A stretch of DNA of 64,000 nucleotides from Spirosoma fluviale (GCA_945906795.1 CAMDRO010000001.1:1-64000), one strand, 5' to 3'. Shown: positions 45,797 through 56,222, numbered from the stretch's first letter. Notes: a model not told the origin generated them from the letters alone. Translations and numbers: made by a program.

Positions 45797-46971
45797 AACA
45801 ATTTATATCGTTATTTAGTCAAGTAGAGTTTCAAATTGTTATATCATTTATTGTTTCAATGGTAATTACAATTACTGCGATACCCGTCATTATTAATATT
45901 TCAAAGTTAAAAGATTTAATGGCAGAAATAGATATTCGGAGTTCTCATGAAGAATTAACTCCTACCTTAGGTGGTGTCGCTATTTTTGCTGCTACCTTAA
46001 TTAGTTATTTTTTGTGGAAAATTCCTTCTGAGGGTAATGAAATTCATTTAGCTGTTTCTTCTTTAATCATTTTGTTTTTTTTAGGAATAAAAGATGATAT
46101 ATTAATTCTGTCTCCCCAAAAGAAGATTTTAATTCAAATTGCTGCTTCTTTATTATTAATTACACTGGGTGATTTGAGAATCACTAATTTATATGGACTT
46201 CTAGGATATAATTCAATTTCATATTTACCAGGTGTTGTATTAACTACTTTTATATTTATTGTTTTAACTAATGCTGTCAATTTAATTGATGGGATTGATG
46301 GCTTAGCTGGATCTTTTGGATTTTTAGCATCTATTTGTTTTGCTATTCTTTTTTATAAACTTAGTTTATATGCTTATGTGATTTTATCAGTATCTCTTGG
46401 TGGTTCGTTGCTTGGTTTTTTAAGATATAATTTTTCAATAAAAAATAAAATATTCATGGGTGATACCGGTTCTTTAATTTTAGGTTTTCTCATTTCTTTT
46501 TTTTCTATAAAATATATTACAATCAATAGTTCATATGCATATGATTCAAGGTTAGAAAATGACGCGCCTTTGATCGTAATGGTTATATTAATATTGCCCT
46601 TATTTGATACATTAAGAATGTTTTCACTTCGATTATTTTCAGGTAAATCTCCATTTAAAGGTGATAGAAATCATTTCCATCATATTTTATTGGATCGAGG
46701 ATTGAGTCATTGGAATTCGACTATTATTTTTTTAGTTTTTAATTTATTAGCTATTTACTTTTATAGTGAATTTTCTGACCAATTTTCAAACAATATGAAT
46801 TTTATTCTATATTTTTTATTTTTCATCTTATATTGTTTAGTAGCTTATTTTTTATCTAGAAATATTTCTAAAGTAAATGGGGTCAACTCTCAATATACTA
46901 AAATAAATAAATTGAAGCGATTGGAATTAGCAGAAGAGAAAAAAGCAAATTTAAATAATCAGAATAATTAA
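45793..46971 (+). CDS. Polyprenyl-phosphate sugar-1-phosphate transferase (WecA/TagO/MraY family)
   Basis: This 392-residue integral membrane enzyme transfers a HexNAc-1-phosphate from UDP-sugar to undecaprenyl phosphate, starting glycan assembly. It has about 11 helices and the catalytic cytoplasmic loops: LTPTLGGVAIF, LGIKDDILILSPQKK (Asp pair), NAVNLIDGIDGLAGS, FMGDTGSLILGFL and GDRNHFHHILLDRGLSH. The last His-rich motif is that of WecA/TagO rather than MraY. It ends the first glycan locus, 44 bases before pheA. The preferred sugar (GlcNAc or other) is inferred only from the family. Confidence 0.93.
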   Translation: MKQFISLFSQVEFQIVISFIVSMVITITAIPVIINISKLKDLMAEIDIRSSHEELTPTLGGVAIFAATLISYFLWKIPSEGNEIHLAVSSLIILFFLGIKDDILILSPQKKILIQIAASLLLITLGDLRITNLYGLLGYNSISYLPGVVLTTFIFIVLTNAVNLIDGIDGLAGSFGFLASICFAILFYKLSLYAYVILSVSLGGSLLGFLRYNFSIKNKIFMGDTGSLILGFLISFFSIKYITINSSYAYDSRLENDAPLIVMVILILPLFDTLRMFSLRLFSGKSPFKGDRNHFHHILLDRGLSHWNSTIIFLVFNLLAIYFYSEFSDQFSNNMNFILYFLFFILYCLVAYFLSRNISKVNGVNSQYTKINKLKRLELAEEKKANLNNQNN

Positions 46972-47015
46972 CTGATTTCTATTTAGTTATTTTATTGAAT
47001 AATAGCCTTTTATTT

Positions 47016-48095
47016 ATGAATGAACTTATCACATTAAGAAATAAAATTGATGAAATAGATGATTCTATTTTAGAATTATTGAAAAAACGGATGGATATTG
47101 TCGATTTAGTTGGCCAATTAAAACGAAATAACAATACTGTTATATACCATCCTGACCGTGAAAAAGAAATCATTGAACGGTTGATTAGTCACGATCTTGG
47201 AAAATTGACAAAATCTGCCGTCGAAGCAATTTATTTAGAAATATTTGGTGTTTCTCGTAATCTTGAATTGCCAGAATTAATTTCATACTTAGGGCCTGAA
47301 GGTAGTTTTACTCATCAAGCAGCCGAAAATCGGTTTGGTGCTATTGCAGAATATGTTTCATTGCCCAACATTAAATCTGTTTTTGAATCCGTAGAAACAG
47401 GTAGAGTAAAATATGGTATTGTACCCATTGAAAATAATCAAGAAGGCATGGTGAAAGAAACCATGGATTTATTAAATGAAAAGAACCTTTTCATCATTGC
47501 AGAAATCATCATTCCTGTTAATTTTTGTATTGCAACAAAAGTTAATCATTTTAATGATATTACTAAAATATATTCAAAAGACATAGCATTCAATCAATGT
47601 AAAGGATTCTTGAATGATTATTTTGGAAGTAAGCAAGTAGATTTTTTCACTCAATTAGAATCCACTTCCCAAGCTGCTAAATTGGCCAGTGAAGAAAATG
47701 GAGCAGCAGCCTTATGTTCTCATATTGCAGCAAAAATTTATAATGTCCCTATACTATTTGATAACATTCAAGATAATGAGTCTAATCAAACTAGGTTTTA
47801 TATTCTTTCCAAAGTTGATAATCTTAAATTGTCTAAAAAGGATAAAACTACGCTTGCAGTTAAATTAAAAAATGATGATAAGCCTGGGGCTTTATTGGGG
47901 CTTTTACAAGATTTTGAATCCTATGGAGTCAATTTGTTGAAAATTGAATCAAGGCCATTCAAAGACACCAAAGATTTTAAGTTTTGGTTCTTTATTGACA
48001 TAGAAGGGAATATACTTGAGGATCCAATAAAAGAGGTTATTTTAAAGAGGGGAGATGAAATTAAGTTTCTAGGTAGTTATTTGCAAACTATTTAG
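47016..48095 (+). CDS. pheA: Bifunctional chorismate mutase / prephenate dehydratase
   Basis: This 359-residue P-protein of phenylalanine biosynthesis starts at MNELITLRNKIDEIDDSILELL. The AroQ chorismate mutase domain is residues 1-85. The prephenate dehydratase domain (about 90-270) has YLGPEGSFTHQAAENRFG and GIVPIENNQEG. An ACT domain (about 285-355) contains DKPGALLGLLQDFESYGVNLLKIESRP with the ESRP effector motif, implying feedback control by phenylalanine. The ORF-track start at 46995 is a TTG seven codons upstream and is less likely. It overlaps the convergent ribF by 27 bases. Confidence 0.95.
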   Translation: MNELITLRNKIDEIDDSILELLKKRMDIVDLVGQLKRNNNTVIYHPDREKEIIERLISHDLGKLTKSAVEAIYLEIFGVSRNLELPELISYLGPEGSFTHQAAENRFGAIAEYVSLPNIKSVFESVETGRVKYGIVPIENNQEGMVKETMDLLNEKNLFIIAEIIIPVNFCIATKVNHFNDITKIYSKDIAFNQCKGFLNDYFGSKQVDFFTQLESTSQAAKLASEENGAAALCSHIAAKIYNVPILFDNIQDNESNQTRFYILSKVDNLKLSKKDKTTLAVKLKNDDKPGALLGLLQDFESYGVNLLKIESRPFKDTKDFKFWFFIDIEGNILEDPIKEVILKRGDEIKFLGSYLQTI

Positions 48096-49004
48096 CTTAC
48101 GAACAATTTCTATATCTTTAGTAATTTGATCAATTAAATCTTGAATTTTATTGAATTTGATTTCATTTCTAATCCTATCATAAAAAATTATAGATATATT
48201 TTGACCATACACAGATTGATTATAGTCTAATATGTGTGTTTCTATGGATATCGTACTTGACTTTTGAACACTTGGTTTAGTTCCTATATTAGTAATACTT
48301 ACATGTTCTTTGTCTTTGATTTTTGTTATGGTATAATAAACTCCATTTTTAGGAATAATTTTCTCAAGACTGTTATATGCAATATTGGCTGTAGGAAAGC
48401 CTAATTTTCTTCCTAATTGCATACCTTTAACTACTTTACCACTAATCGTAAATGTATGTCCTAGTAATTTGTTTGCATTAATGATATCTCCATTTAGTAT
48501 TGCTTCTTTTATTCTAGTTGAACTAATTGTTTTCTTATCTTCTTTTGATGCTATAATCAATTCGGCTTTTATATCTTTAAAGTTTTCATTTATATACTCA
48601 TACGTACCCTCTCTATTTTTGCCAAAATGATTATCATATCCAAAAACAATATAATTTACTTTAAATACTGAAATAAGAATTTCGTTAATAAATCTAGATA
48701 GAATTAAATTAGCTATATATTCATTGAATTCTACAACAAATAAATAGTCTAATTCGGTTTTTTTAAATAATTCTATTTTTTCTTTACTATTAGTAATTTG
48801 AAGATCTATGATATCTTTTGAAAAATAGGAAGCAGGTGAATTTGAAAAAGTTATAATAATTGATTTTATTTTTTTTTCTTTTGCAATTGCAATTACTCGA
48901 TTTATGACTGAAGAATGTCCCACATGAACTCCATCAAACATGCCGACTGATACTACAGAATTTTTAATAGTACTTATATTTTTAAAACTTCTATATAACT
49001 TCAT
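48069..49004 (-). CDS. ribF: Bifunctional riboflavin kinase / FAD synthetase
   Basis: This 311-residue enzyme makes FMN and FAD from riboflavin. The N-terminal nucleotidyltransferase domain (residues about 15-165) has VVSVGMFDGVHVGHSSVI with the HxGH-type motif, and FGYDNHFGKNREG. The C-terminal kinase domain contains VVKGMQLGRKLGFPTANI and NGVYYTITKI. It lies in the ftsX-DUF3098-uppP-truB-ribF run on the minus strand and overlaps truB by 14 bases. There is no FMN riboswitch in view. Confidence 0.95.
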   Translation of the reverse strand: MKLYRSFKNISTIKNSVVSVGMFDGVHVGHSSVINRVIAIAKEKKIKSIIITFSNSPASYFSKDIIDLQITNSKEKIELFKKTELDYLFVVEFNEYIANLILSRFINEILISVFKVNYIVFGYDNHFGKNREGTYEYINENFKDIKAELIIASKEDKKTISSTRIKEAILNGDIINANKLLGHTFTISGKVVKGMQLGRKLGFPTANIAYNSLEKIIPKNGVYYTITKIKDKEHVSITNIGTKPSVQKSSTISIETHILDYNQSVYGQNISIIFYDRIRNEIKFNKIQDLIDQITKDIEIVRKLNSLQITT

Positions 49005-49674
49005 GATTTTCTACTTTGAAATTTTCAATTGACATCGAATTTTCAACTGAATATTCACCTATTTGAGTTCTTATAAGTGAATTTAAATATGCGCCTGAAT
49101 TTAGCTTCTGTCCAAAATCTCTGACAATGCTCCTTATATAAGTACCTTTAGTACAAGCTATTTTAAATTTTACTTCTGGCATGGCTATTTCCAATATATC
49201 AAATGTATACACATTGATTTCTCGCCATTTTATTTGTAATTCAGCCTCCTTTATACCTGCTCTGGCATGTTTATATAGTCTTTCTCCATTTAATTTGACA
49301 GCTGAATATATGGGTGGTAGTTGTTGAGAATACCCAATAAAAGAACTTGCACAAGTTAAGATGTTTTCTATGGTTATATGAGCTATTGGATATTCTTGAT
49401 CTACTTCAGTTTCTAAATCGATGGATGGTGTTGTTTTCCCTAATATGAATGACCCTTCATAGGTTTTAGGTAATTCTTGAAAGTAATCTATCTTTTTTGT
49501 GTATTTACCCACACACAAAATTAACAAACCAGTGGCTAGGGGATCCAAGGTTCCAGCATGTCCAATTTTTTTGAATTGGCCTAGATTTTTTAATTTTTTG
49601 ACTACATCAAATGAAGTCCAAAATTTTGGTTTATTTATCAGATAAAATTTATCTTCAACAGGTGCTATTTCCAA
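48991..49674 (-). CDS. truB: tRNA pseudouridine-55 synthase TruB
   Basis: This 227-residue enzyme isomerises U55 in the T-loop of tRNAs. KIGHAGTLDPLATGLLILCVGKYTK contains the catalytic Asp near residue 43, preceded by the N-terminal YLINKPKFWTSFDVV. The TYEGSFILGKTTPSIDLE and CTKGTYIRSIVRDFG motifs are also standard. It lacks a long C-terminal PUA domain, as is common for short bacterial forms. It overlaps uppP by 10 bases and ribF by 14, so the three are translationally coupled. Confidence 0.95.
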   Translation of the reverse strand: MEIAPVEDKFYLINKPKFWTSFDVVKKLKNLGQFKKIGHAGTLDPLATGLLILCVGKYTKKIDYFQELPKTYEGSFILGKTTPSIDLETEVDQEYPIAHITIENILTCASSFIGYSQQLPPIYSAVKLNGERLYKHARAGIKEAELQIKWREINVYTFDILEIAMPEVKFKIACTKGTYIRSIVRDFGQKLNSGAYLNSLIRTQIGEYSVENSMSIENFKVENHEVI

Positions 49675-50450
49675 GATAAATATATAATTAAACTGATTCC
49701 GATGATAACTCTATAATATCCAAAATACTTAAATCCGTATCTATGAACAATAGCCACCATCCATTTAATAGTGAACAATGCAACAATAAAACTAATTACA
49801 TAGCCTAAGTATAATTGATAAGAATATTTGCCAAATAAGTACTCATTAACATGATCTTTATAATCTAATATTTTTTTAGCATTTGCTCCTAAAATTGTTG
49901 GTATACCGAGCAAAAATGAATATTCAATGGCTGATTTTGAAGTTAATCCACTTAATCGGCCCCCTATAATGGTGGCGCCAGATCTTGATACTCCTGGAAT
50001 CATCGCTAAGCATTGATATAGTCCAATTTTAAATGATTGCAAATAGGTAATTTTAATAATTTCATGGTCACTTGCACTTTCCTTTACCCAATCTTCAAAT
50101 TTAATCAAAACAACTCCTCCTATAATCCAAGATATAGCAATAAACCAATATCCTTCAAATATAGATTCCATCAAGTCATCTAATAATAAACCAAAAATAA
50201 TAGCAGGAATGAAAGACGTAATTAAATATAGGTAAATGTTTATTCCGGAAATTAATCTTTTATAATAAAGAATTGGAACTGCACTAATCGCACCTAATTG
50301 TATAAATATGATAAAAAAATTTAAAAATTCAGAAGAATTTATGCTTAATAAATACCTGCCCATTATTAAATGTGCTGTAGATGAAATTGGCAAAAATTCT
50401 GTAATTCCTTCTGTAATCCCTAAAATAATGGTCTGAAATGTTTCTAACAT
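49665..50450 (-). CDS. uppP: Undecaprenyl-diphosphatase UppP (BacA)
   Basis: This 261-residue inner-membrane phosphatase regenerates undecaprenyl phosphate for peptidoglycan and polysaccharide synthesis and gives some bacitracin tolerance. It has about eight helices, with the two family motifs GITEGITEFLPISSTAHLI near the N-terminus and MIPGVSRSGATIIGGRLSGL near 150-170 holding the catalytic residues. It shares one base with the DUF3098 gene. Its lipid carrier also serves the TagO/WecA-like enzyme encoded 4 kb away. Confidence 0.96.
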   Translation of the reverse strand: MLETFQTIILGITEGITEFLPISSTAHLIMGRYLLSINSSEFLNFFIIFIQLGAISAVPILYYKRLISGINIYLYLITSFIPAIIFGLLLDDLMESIFEGYWFIAISWIIGGVVLIKFEDWVKESASDHEIIKITYLQSFKIGLYQCLAMIPGVSRSGATIIGGRLSGLTSKSAIEYSFLLGIPTILGANAKKILDYKDHVNEYLFGKYSYQLYLGYVISFIVALFTIKWMVAIVHRYGFKYFGYYRVIIGISLIIYLSWK

Positions 50451-50656
50451 TATTTTTTGAAATTAAATAAAGAATAAATAGGTATAAATACGCCAATGAG
50501 TACAATTATAGGGCCTAACGTAATACCTAACAAACCAAATCCAAAGGGTTCCTTATCTAAAGTCATGATGAATAATCCAATGACCATAATGATAATACCT
50601 GTGATTAATATATAGATACGTTTTGAATCTAATGGGAATTTTCTTGATTTTTCCAT
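50450..50656 (-). CDS. DUF3098 small membrane protein
   Basis: This 68-residue protein has two hydrophobic helices (about 12-32 and 38-62) and a GFGLLGITLGPIIVLIGVFIP stretch. It matches the DUF3098 family that I know from between ftsX and uppP in many Bacteroidota. The function is unknown; the conserved place suggests a role near the cell-division or envelope machinery. It shares one base with uppP and starts 2 bases after the ftsX stop. Confidence 0.85.
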   Translation of the reverse strand: MEKSRKFPLDSKRIYILITGIIIMVIGLFIMTLDKEPFGFGLLGITLGPIIVLIGVFIPIYSLFNFKK

Positions 50657-50658
50657 GG

Positions 50659-51543
50659 CTAAATTAGATTTGAAATACTAGTTTTCAATTTTGAATTAAG
50701 TGAAAAGTTGGTGGCTATTAAACTAAATAAACAACAAAATAAGGTGCATATGACAAATGAAAGAATTTGCATATTATTTTCTTCAATCATCCCTTTTAGC
50801 TCAGGAATTGAATTTGAAAAATAATAGATTAAAACGTAAGCCATTAGGGCACCTATGGTACCACCAATTATTCCTTGCATTAACGATGCAATTAAATATG
50901 GCTTTCTGATGTAATTGTTAGTAGAACCTAATAATTGCATGGATTTAATTAAAATGCGGTTAGCATGAATATTAATTTTAACAAAATTGGATATTTGTAA
51001 GTAAACAAACACACATACACTAAATAAAATGAAAAATAAAAAATATGAAATTTGATTTATTTTTTTTATCAATGTTGATACGTATCTATTGGGAAATGTT
51101 ACTTCATACACTCCATCGATTTTTGAAAGATTCTTTGAAAGTATATTAAATTCAGTTTCATTTTTAAATTCATCGATTATGCCGATAATCAATAAATTTT
51201 TAAATGGGTTATTGTCTCCAAGTAAATCTTCGAAATCTTCATTATTTTTTAAACTAAATTCATTAGCTGTTTTATTTTTACTTTTAAATTCGATGTCTGA
51301 TTTACCATTTATTTTATTTAAATAGGGCATTTTTTGGAATTGTAAAACAAGCGTTTTTATCTGATTGATATCTAAGGAATCTTCTAAATAAATAAACATT
51401 TTCATTTGAGAAGTAATGTCATTTTTCCATTTTGAGGCACCAAGAATTAACTGAAAAAATAAACTTATAATAAAAGCTAAACTAGCAATTGATATTATGA
51501 GTGTGGAGTTTTTCCTAATTGTTTTTTGTTTATTTGATTTCAT
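50659..51543 (-). CDS. ftsX: Cell division permease-like protein FtsX
   Basis: This 294-residue inner-membrane protein has four helices (residues about 15-37, 175-195, 220-245, 265-285) and a large extracytoplasmic loop between the first two, the standard FtsX topology. It would work with the ATPase FtsE to activate periplasmic wall hydrolases; ftsE is not in the window. The MKMFIYLEDSLDINQI segment after the first helix and VYEVTFPNRYVSTLIKKINQIS before the second fit the family. It overlaps the nuclease gene by 14 bases. Confidence 0.9.
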   Translation of the reverse strand: MKSNKQKTIRKNSTLIISIASLAFIISLFFQLILGASKWKNDITSQMKMFIYLEDSLDINQIKTLVLQFQKMPYLNKINGKSDIEFKSKNKTANEFSLKNNEDFEDLLGDNNPFKNLLIIGIIDEFKNETEFNILSKNLSKIDGVYEVTFPNRYVSTLIKKINQISYFLFFILFSVCVFVYLQISNFVKINIHANRILIKSMQLLGSTNNYIRKPYLIASLMQGIIGGTIGALMAYVLIYYFSNSIPELKGMIEENNMQILSFVICTLFCCLFSLIATNFSLNSKLKTSISNLI

Positions 51544-52117
51544 TTGTATTTTTTAATCTAGAAATGTCATCTCTTAGTTTTGCAGCCAGCTCATAATTTT
51601 CATTTATTAAGGCTTCAGCCATTAGTTTATTTAAATCGTCGTAATTTAAAGTTGTTTTTGTCTCTTTAATTTTATGCTGGTCACTGGGTTCGATATTTAT
51701 TTGTGTTTCGTGAATAGATAATGTTTCCAGTAAATTTGAATCAATTTTTATAGGAACTTTTGATCTTAACGAAATAGCCACAGCATCAGAAGGCCTCGAA
51801 TCAATATCCATATATTTATTTTTGACAATGACTGTAATTATTGCATAGAAAATACCATCTACAAACTTTGTTATTGTTATAGAGTCTATCTTTATCGATA
51901 AACCATTTAACATATTTACAAATAGGTCATGCGTTAACGGCCTACTAGGTTTGATACCTTCCATTTCAATAATAATGGCTTGGGCCTCATTATAACCGAT
52001 AACGATTGGAAATTTAAGATTAGAATTTACTTTTGACTCAAGTAAAAGAATAAAAGAACTTGATCCAGCGCTGCTTGGAAGTAAGTTTGCAATAATTAAA
52101 TGGTGAATATTTTCCAA
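51530..52117 (-). CDS. Bifunctional nuclease family protein (DUF151) with UVR motif
   Basis: This 195-residue protein has an N-terminal BFN/DUF151 domain (residues about 5-135): FPIVIGYNEAQAIIIEMEG, TFDLFVNMLNGLS-type HDLFVNMLNGLSIKI, and SRPSDAVAISLRSKVPI are diagnostic. The C-terminal 35 residues (INENYELAAKLRDDISRLK) form a UVR motif, the UvrB-UvrC interaction helix. Plant and bacterial relatives show RNase/DNase activity; the physiological target is uncertain. It sits just upstream of ftsX with a 14-base overlap. Confidence 0.9.
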   Translation of the reverse strand: MENIHHLIIANLLPSSAGSSSFILLLESKVNSNLKFPIVIGYNEAQAIIIEMEGIKPSRPLTHDLFVNMLNGLSIKIDSITITKFVDGIFYAIITVIVKNKYMDIDSRPSDAVAISLRSKVPIKIDSNLLETLSIHETQINIEPSDQHKIKETKTTLNYDDLNKLMAEALINENYELAAKLRDDISRLKNTNEIK

Positions 52118-52157
52118 TTGTTAAATAAAACCTAAATGTACGAAAAATGGCCTAAAT

Positions 52158-53126
52158 TTAAACCTCATCAAATAGTTTTGTTAACTCTGGAACTATTTCA
52201 AACAAATCACCTAATATAACATAATCAGCATTTTTAGTAAATGGAGCCTCAGGATCATTGTTTATAACTACTATAGTCCCTGATCCATTAACACCTGCTA
52301 AATGCTGTATCGCACCGGATATTCCACATGCAATATAGAGTTTTGGATTTATTTTTATTCCAGTTTGTCCGACATGTTCATGATGTGGTCTCCAGTTTAA
52401 ATCAGATACAGGTTTTGAACATGCAGTAGCAGCCTTAATTTTTTTAGCTAAATTTAGGATTATATCCCAATTTTCAGGGTCTTTTAACCCTCTGCCTGCG
52501 CCAACTACAATTTCTGCCTCAGATAATTGTATTTCACTTTGTATCGTCGATTCTCCTATAATTTTACTAGTTGAAATATTGATTGAAACTATATTTTCAA
52601 TTTTAATTTCCTTGAAAACTAATTGATCATCTGATACTAAGTCTCCAGTAAATCCTTTTGGAAAAATTGCAATACACGGACCATTCGTTCCGTTCATTTT
52701 TGCTATAGCCTTACCAGAAAATATTGATTTAGAAAAATAAAATAATCCATCTTCCACTTGTAACGATTTTATATTAGCAATTAAATTGTAATTTAAAATC
52801 ATCGCTAGCTTAGCGCATATTAAATCATTTGTTGTTGATTTAGAGCAAAATACATGACTGATATTATTATTCTTTACATGTAATACTATTTTTTCTAAAC
52901 AGTCATTGGTTGAAAAATGAATATTATTATTCATTGTAAAACTAGTAATAGATTCTGATTTTGTGGTTGTTGTGATGGAGCAACTTTTTATGTCTTGAAA
53001 AGTGTATAAATAAATCTGAAAATTCGAGTCCTTTTCAACTATACTATTTGCAAAGTTTAATAACGATTTTGAATTTTTAGTTAACTCATTTTGCTTAAAA
53101 TCTAAAAAAACGGCTAATTTTTTCAT
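52158..53126 (-). CDS. etfA: Electron transfer flavoprotein alpha subunit
   Basis: This 322-residue FAD-binding subunit of ETF carries electrons from acyl-CoA dehydrogenases to the respiratory chain. The C-terminal FAD domain is clear: VGAGRGLKDPENW, ATACSKPVSDLNWRPHHEHVGQTG, YIACGISGAIQHLAG and VVINNDPEAPFTKNADY. The N-terminal domain (1-180) is the less conserved alpha/beta fold. It follows etfB by one base, forming a two-gene operon. No acyl-CoA dehydrogenase gene is in the window. Confidence 0.95.
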   Translation of the reverse strand: MKKLAVFLDFKQNELTKNSKSLLNFANSIVEKDSNFQIYLYTFQDIKSCSITTTTKSESITSFTMNNNIHFSTNDCLEKIVLHVKNNNISHVFCSKSTTNDLICAKLAMILNYNLIANIKSLQVEDGLFYFSKSIFSGKAIAKMNGTNGPCIAIFPKGFTGDLVSDDQLVFKEIKIENIVSINISTSKIIGESTIQSEIQLSEAEIVVGAGRGLKDPENWDIILNLAKKIKAATACSKPVSDLNWRPHHEHVGQTGIKINPKLYIACGISGAIQHLAGVNGSGTIVVINNDPEAPFTKNADYVILGDLFEIVPELTKLFDEV

Positions 53127-53127
53127 A

Positions 53128-53868
53128 TTAATTAAATTGGATATCTTTCTTTAATGCTTGAATTAAAACATTTAAATTTTCCTTTGGAATAATTATTTGC
53201 TTTCTATTAGTTTCATTTACTATTTCTTGATTTATTTCAAGATTTGACTCATTATATTTCATTTCTAACATCGTTAATTCTTTAGTTCTAGCTGTCATAA
53301 TTCCTCGCATGGAAGGAATTTTCCACTCGGCTATAGGTTCTTGACATCCCAAAACGGCTGGTAGTTGACATTGTATCGTTGATTTACCTGAATCGGTTTC
53401 AATTTGTAGTTCAAGACCTTCATCAATCACATCTAGTTGCATTACAGGAGAAAAATGATTGTAATTTAAACCAGATGCTACTAGCCCATGAATCATTCCG
53501 CTATTATAATCTATAGCCTCTTTCCCCATTAAAATTAAATCAAAATGATTTTCTTTTACGTAGTTAACTATTTCGTTTGCTATTTGAATGGAGCTTGTTG
53601 GTTCTCCATTTATTCTGATTGCATAATCTGCTCCCAATGCTAAACATTTTCTAATTAAAGGTTCAGATTTGTCTAGGCCTACATGAAAAACGGCAACTTC
53701 AACATTAGCCATTGAATCTTTTATTTCAATTGCCCTAGATAAAGCGTAATCATCATATGGACCTACGATAAATGTCAAATCATCCTTCTTTACAAAATTA
53801 TCTGATGCTTCTTTTGTAATTTTAGAAGTTGTATCGGGTACTATGGAGATGCATACTAAAATTTTCAT
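53128..53868 (-). CDS. etfB: Electron transfer flavoprotein beta subunit
   Basis: This 246-residue AMP-binding subunit of ETF has the N-terminus MKILVCISIVPDTTSKI, the motif VGPYDDYALSRAIEIKD, the region DLILMGKEAIDYNSGMIHG in place of the classic GKQAIDDD element, and a C-terminal recognition region LTMLEMKYNE. It is translated with etfA (1 base apart). The gene starts 49 bases from the divergent small repeat-protein gene. Confidence 0.94.
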   Translation of the reverse strand: MKILVCISIVPDTTSKITKEASDNFVKKDDLTFIVGPYDDYALSRAIEIKDSMANVEVAVFHVGLDKSEPLIRKCLALGADYAIRINGEPTSSIQIANEIVNYVKENHFDLILMGKEAIDYNSGMIHGLVASGLNYNHFSPVMQLDVIDEGLELQIETDSGKSTIQCQLPAVLGCQEPIAEWKIPSMRGIMTARTKELTMLEMKYNESNLEINQEIVNETNRKQIIIPKENLNVLIQALKKDIQFN

Positions 53869-53917
53869 AATTTTTATTTGTTATGCAAGCATACTATATT
53901 TTTTTAATTTATACAAA

Positions 53918-54229
53918 ATGAATCGAAAAGAATTTATTATTTCTGAGTTGATAAATAATTCCCAGGATCCTTTTAATCTTTATTTACTTGCTCTAGAATA
54001 TTTAAAGGAAAATAATAGGAGGGAAGCTATTTTAAAATTTAACACTATATATGAAACCTCGCCCAATTATTTGCCTTTATACTACATATATGCTTTAAAT
54101 TTAATTGAAATGAAAAATTTTGAAACTGCAAAATTAATAATTAAAAAGGGCATCGAATTAGCAATACTAATAAAGAAAGAAAAAGTTAAAAATGAATTAG
54201 AACAATTATTTGAATTGTATTTTGATTAA
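53918..54229 (+). CDS. Small tetratricopeptide-like protein
   Basis: This 103-residue soluble protein from [15 protein letters not shown] consists of about two to three TPR-like helical pairs: [49 protein letters not shown] and [23 protein letters not shown]. The ORF track start at 53843 adds 25 residues that lie over the etfB start and promoter region; I prefer the internal ATG. The function is unknown, probably protein-protein interaction. Its stop shares TTAA with the parE stop. Confidence 0.75.
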   Translation: MNRKEFIISELINNSQDPFNLYLLALEYLKENNRREAILKFNTIYETSPNYLPLYYIYALNLIEMKNFETAKLIIKKGIELAILIKKEKVKNELEQLFELYFD

Positions 54230-56109
54230 GAATACATGATTTCTTCTAAATCTTTTTCGATGATTAAATTCTCAATGATAAATTTCTGTCTTTCAGGGGT
54301 ATTTTTTCCCATGTAATAATTTAGTAATTGCTGGATTGTAAAATCTTTAGCTAAAATAACAGGATCTAATTTTATGTTTTCGCCTATAAAATTCCCAAAC
54401 TCGTCAGGAGATATTTCCCCAAGGCCCTTAAATCTTGTTATTTCAGGCTTTGGTCCTAATTTTTCAATTGCGTTTCTACGTTCTTCTTCATTATAACAAT
54501 AAAGAGTTTCCTTTTTATTTCGTACGCGAAATAGTGGAGTCTCTAATATATAGATGTGACCGTTACGTACTAAATCTGGAAAAAATTGCAAAAAGAAGGT
54601 AAGAATTAATAATCTGATGTGCATTCCATCCACATCAGCATCGGTAGCAATGACAATTTTGTTATATCTTAAATTATCTAATGAATCTTCAATATCTAAT
54701 GCATGTTGCAATAAATTAAACTCTTCATTTTCATAAACTATTTTTTTAGTAAGGCCAAAACTATTTAAAGGTTTACCCCGTAGACTAAAAACAGCCTGTA
54801 ATTGAACATCTCGTGACTTTGTAATACTTCCACTAGCTGAATCTCCTTCCGTTATAAATAAAATTGTATCATGTTTTGATTCTGACTTTTCATCTGAAAA
54901 ATGAATTCGACAATCTCTAAGTTTTTTATTATGCAGATTCGCTTTTTTTGCTCGCTCATTGGCCAATTTTTTTATTCCAGCAATATCTTTTCTTTCTCTT
55001 TCAGATTGTAATATTCTTTTTAATATGGCATCTGCCGTAGTGGGATTTTTATGCAAAAAATTATCTAATTCATTTTTTATAAAATCTCCTATAAATGATC
55101 TGATTGATGTAGAATTTGAATCAGGCGATATGGTCGTGGATCCAAGCTTAGTTTTTGTCTGTGATTCAAAAACGGGTTCCTGCACTCTTATGGCAATTGC
55201 ACCCACAATACTCGCTCGAATATCTGATGGATCAAATTCTTTTTTATAAAACTCTCTGCATGTTTTTACAAGTGCTTCTCTAAACGAAGATAAATGGGTT
55301 CCCCCTTGTGTTGTATTTTGTCCATTGACAAATGAATAATATTCTTCTCCATATTGATTGTTATGTGTTATGGCTAATTCTATATCATTGCCTTTTAAAT
55401 GTATGATTGGATAGCGGTTTTCATCGGAATTTGTTTTTTTATTAAGTAAATCCAATAATCCATTTTGAGAGAAATATTTTTCTCCATTAAAATTTATGGT
55501 TAGTCCTGCATTTAAATAGGCGTAATTCCAAAATAGGGAATCAAGATATTGCGGAATAAAATGGTAATTTTTGAATATACTATTATCAGGCTCAAAAATT
55601 ACATGGGTGCCACTTTTAGAATTAGAAGTGTCAATTCCATTTGATTCACTTGTAAGTTCTCCTTTTGAAAATTCTGCCCATTTAGTCGATCCATCACGAT
55701 AAGATTGCACCTTAAAATATTGCGATAAAGCATTGGTTGCTTTAGTACCAACCCCATTTAATCCTACTGATTTTTGAAAAGCTCCTGAATCATATTTTCC
55801 ACCAGTATTGATTTTTGATACACAATCAATGACTTTGCCCAAAGGTATTCCTCTCCCAAAATCACGTATCTCCACTTTATGATCTGAAATTTTAACTTCA
55901 ATTGATTTGCCGTTGCCCATCATGTGTTCATCAATTGAATTATCCATAATTTCCTTTACTAACACGTAAATTCCATCATCAACGGAAGAGCCATCACCTA
56001 ATTTTCCGATATACATACCGGGTCTTAAACGTATATGTTCTTTCCAGTCTAATGACCTTATACTATCATCATTATAAACTACTTTTGGGGTTTCTTCTAT
56101 TTCTTTCAC
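54226..56109 (-). CDS. parE: DNA topoisomerase IV subunit B (ParE), GyrB-family
   Basis: This 627-residue ATPase subunit is of a type IIA topoisomerase. The GHKL ATP site shows [28 protein letters not shown] and [14 protein letters not shown]. The transducer domain follows, then the TOPRIM domain with [11 protein letters not shown] and [14 protein letters not shown], whose Asp cluster binds metal. The short length and the [15 protein letters not shown] region favour ParE over GyrB. parC is not within the window. The upstream 113 bases are shared with the divergent polysaccharide export gene. Confidence 0.92.
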   Translation of the reverse strand: MKEIEETPKVVYNDDSIRSLDWKEHIRLRPGMYIGKLGDGSSVDDGIYVLVKEIMDNSIDEHMMGNGKSIEVKISDHKVEIRDFGRGIPLGKVIDCVSKINTGGKYDSGAFQKSVGLNGVGTKATNALSQYFKVQSYRDGSTKWAEFSKGELTSESNGIDTSNSKSGTHVIFEPDNSIFKNYHFIPQYLDSLFWNYAYLNAGLTINFNGEKYFSQNGLLDLLNKKTNSDENRYPIIHLKGNDIELAITHNNQYGEEYYSFVNGQNTTQGGTHLSSFREALVKTCREFYKKEFDPSDIRASIVGAIAIRVQEPVFESQTKTKLGSTTISPDSNSTSIRSFIGDFIKNELDNFLHKNPTTADAILKRILQSERERKDIAGIKKLANERAKKANLHNKKLRDCRIHFSDEKSESKHDTILFITEGDSASGSITKSRDVQLQAVFSLRGKPLNSFGLTKKIVYENEEFNLLQHALDIEDSLDNLRYNKIVIATDADVDGMHIRLLILTFFLQFFPDLVRNGHIYILETPLFRVRNKKETLYCYNEEERRNAIEKLGPKPEITRFKGLGEISPDEFGNFIGENIKLDPVILAKDFTIQQLLNYYMGKNTPERQKFIIENLIIEKDLEEIMYS

Positions 56110-56222
56110 TGCGTAAAAATTACTTACTATTTGTTTCTGTATTTTAATAATTAGTATAAAATTAAAGAATTATGAGCTTTTTTTATAATTTTGTTATCTT
56201 GAAATAATTTAATTTTACATTT

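Noticed and set aside
40772-46971. Integrated mobile element at tRNA-Arg
   Set aside because: No integrase, transposase or duplicated tRNA end was seen; only the location suggests past exchange.
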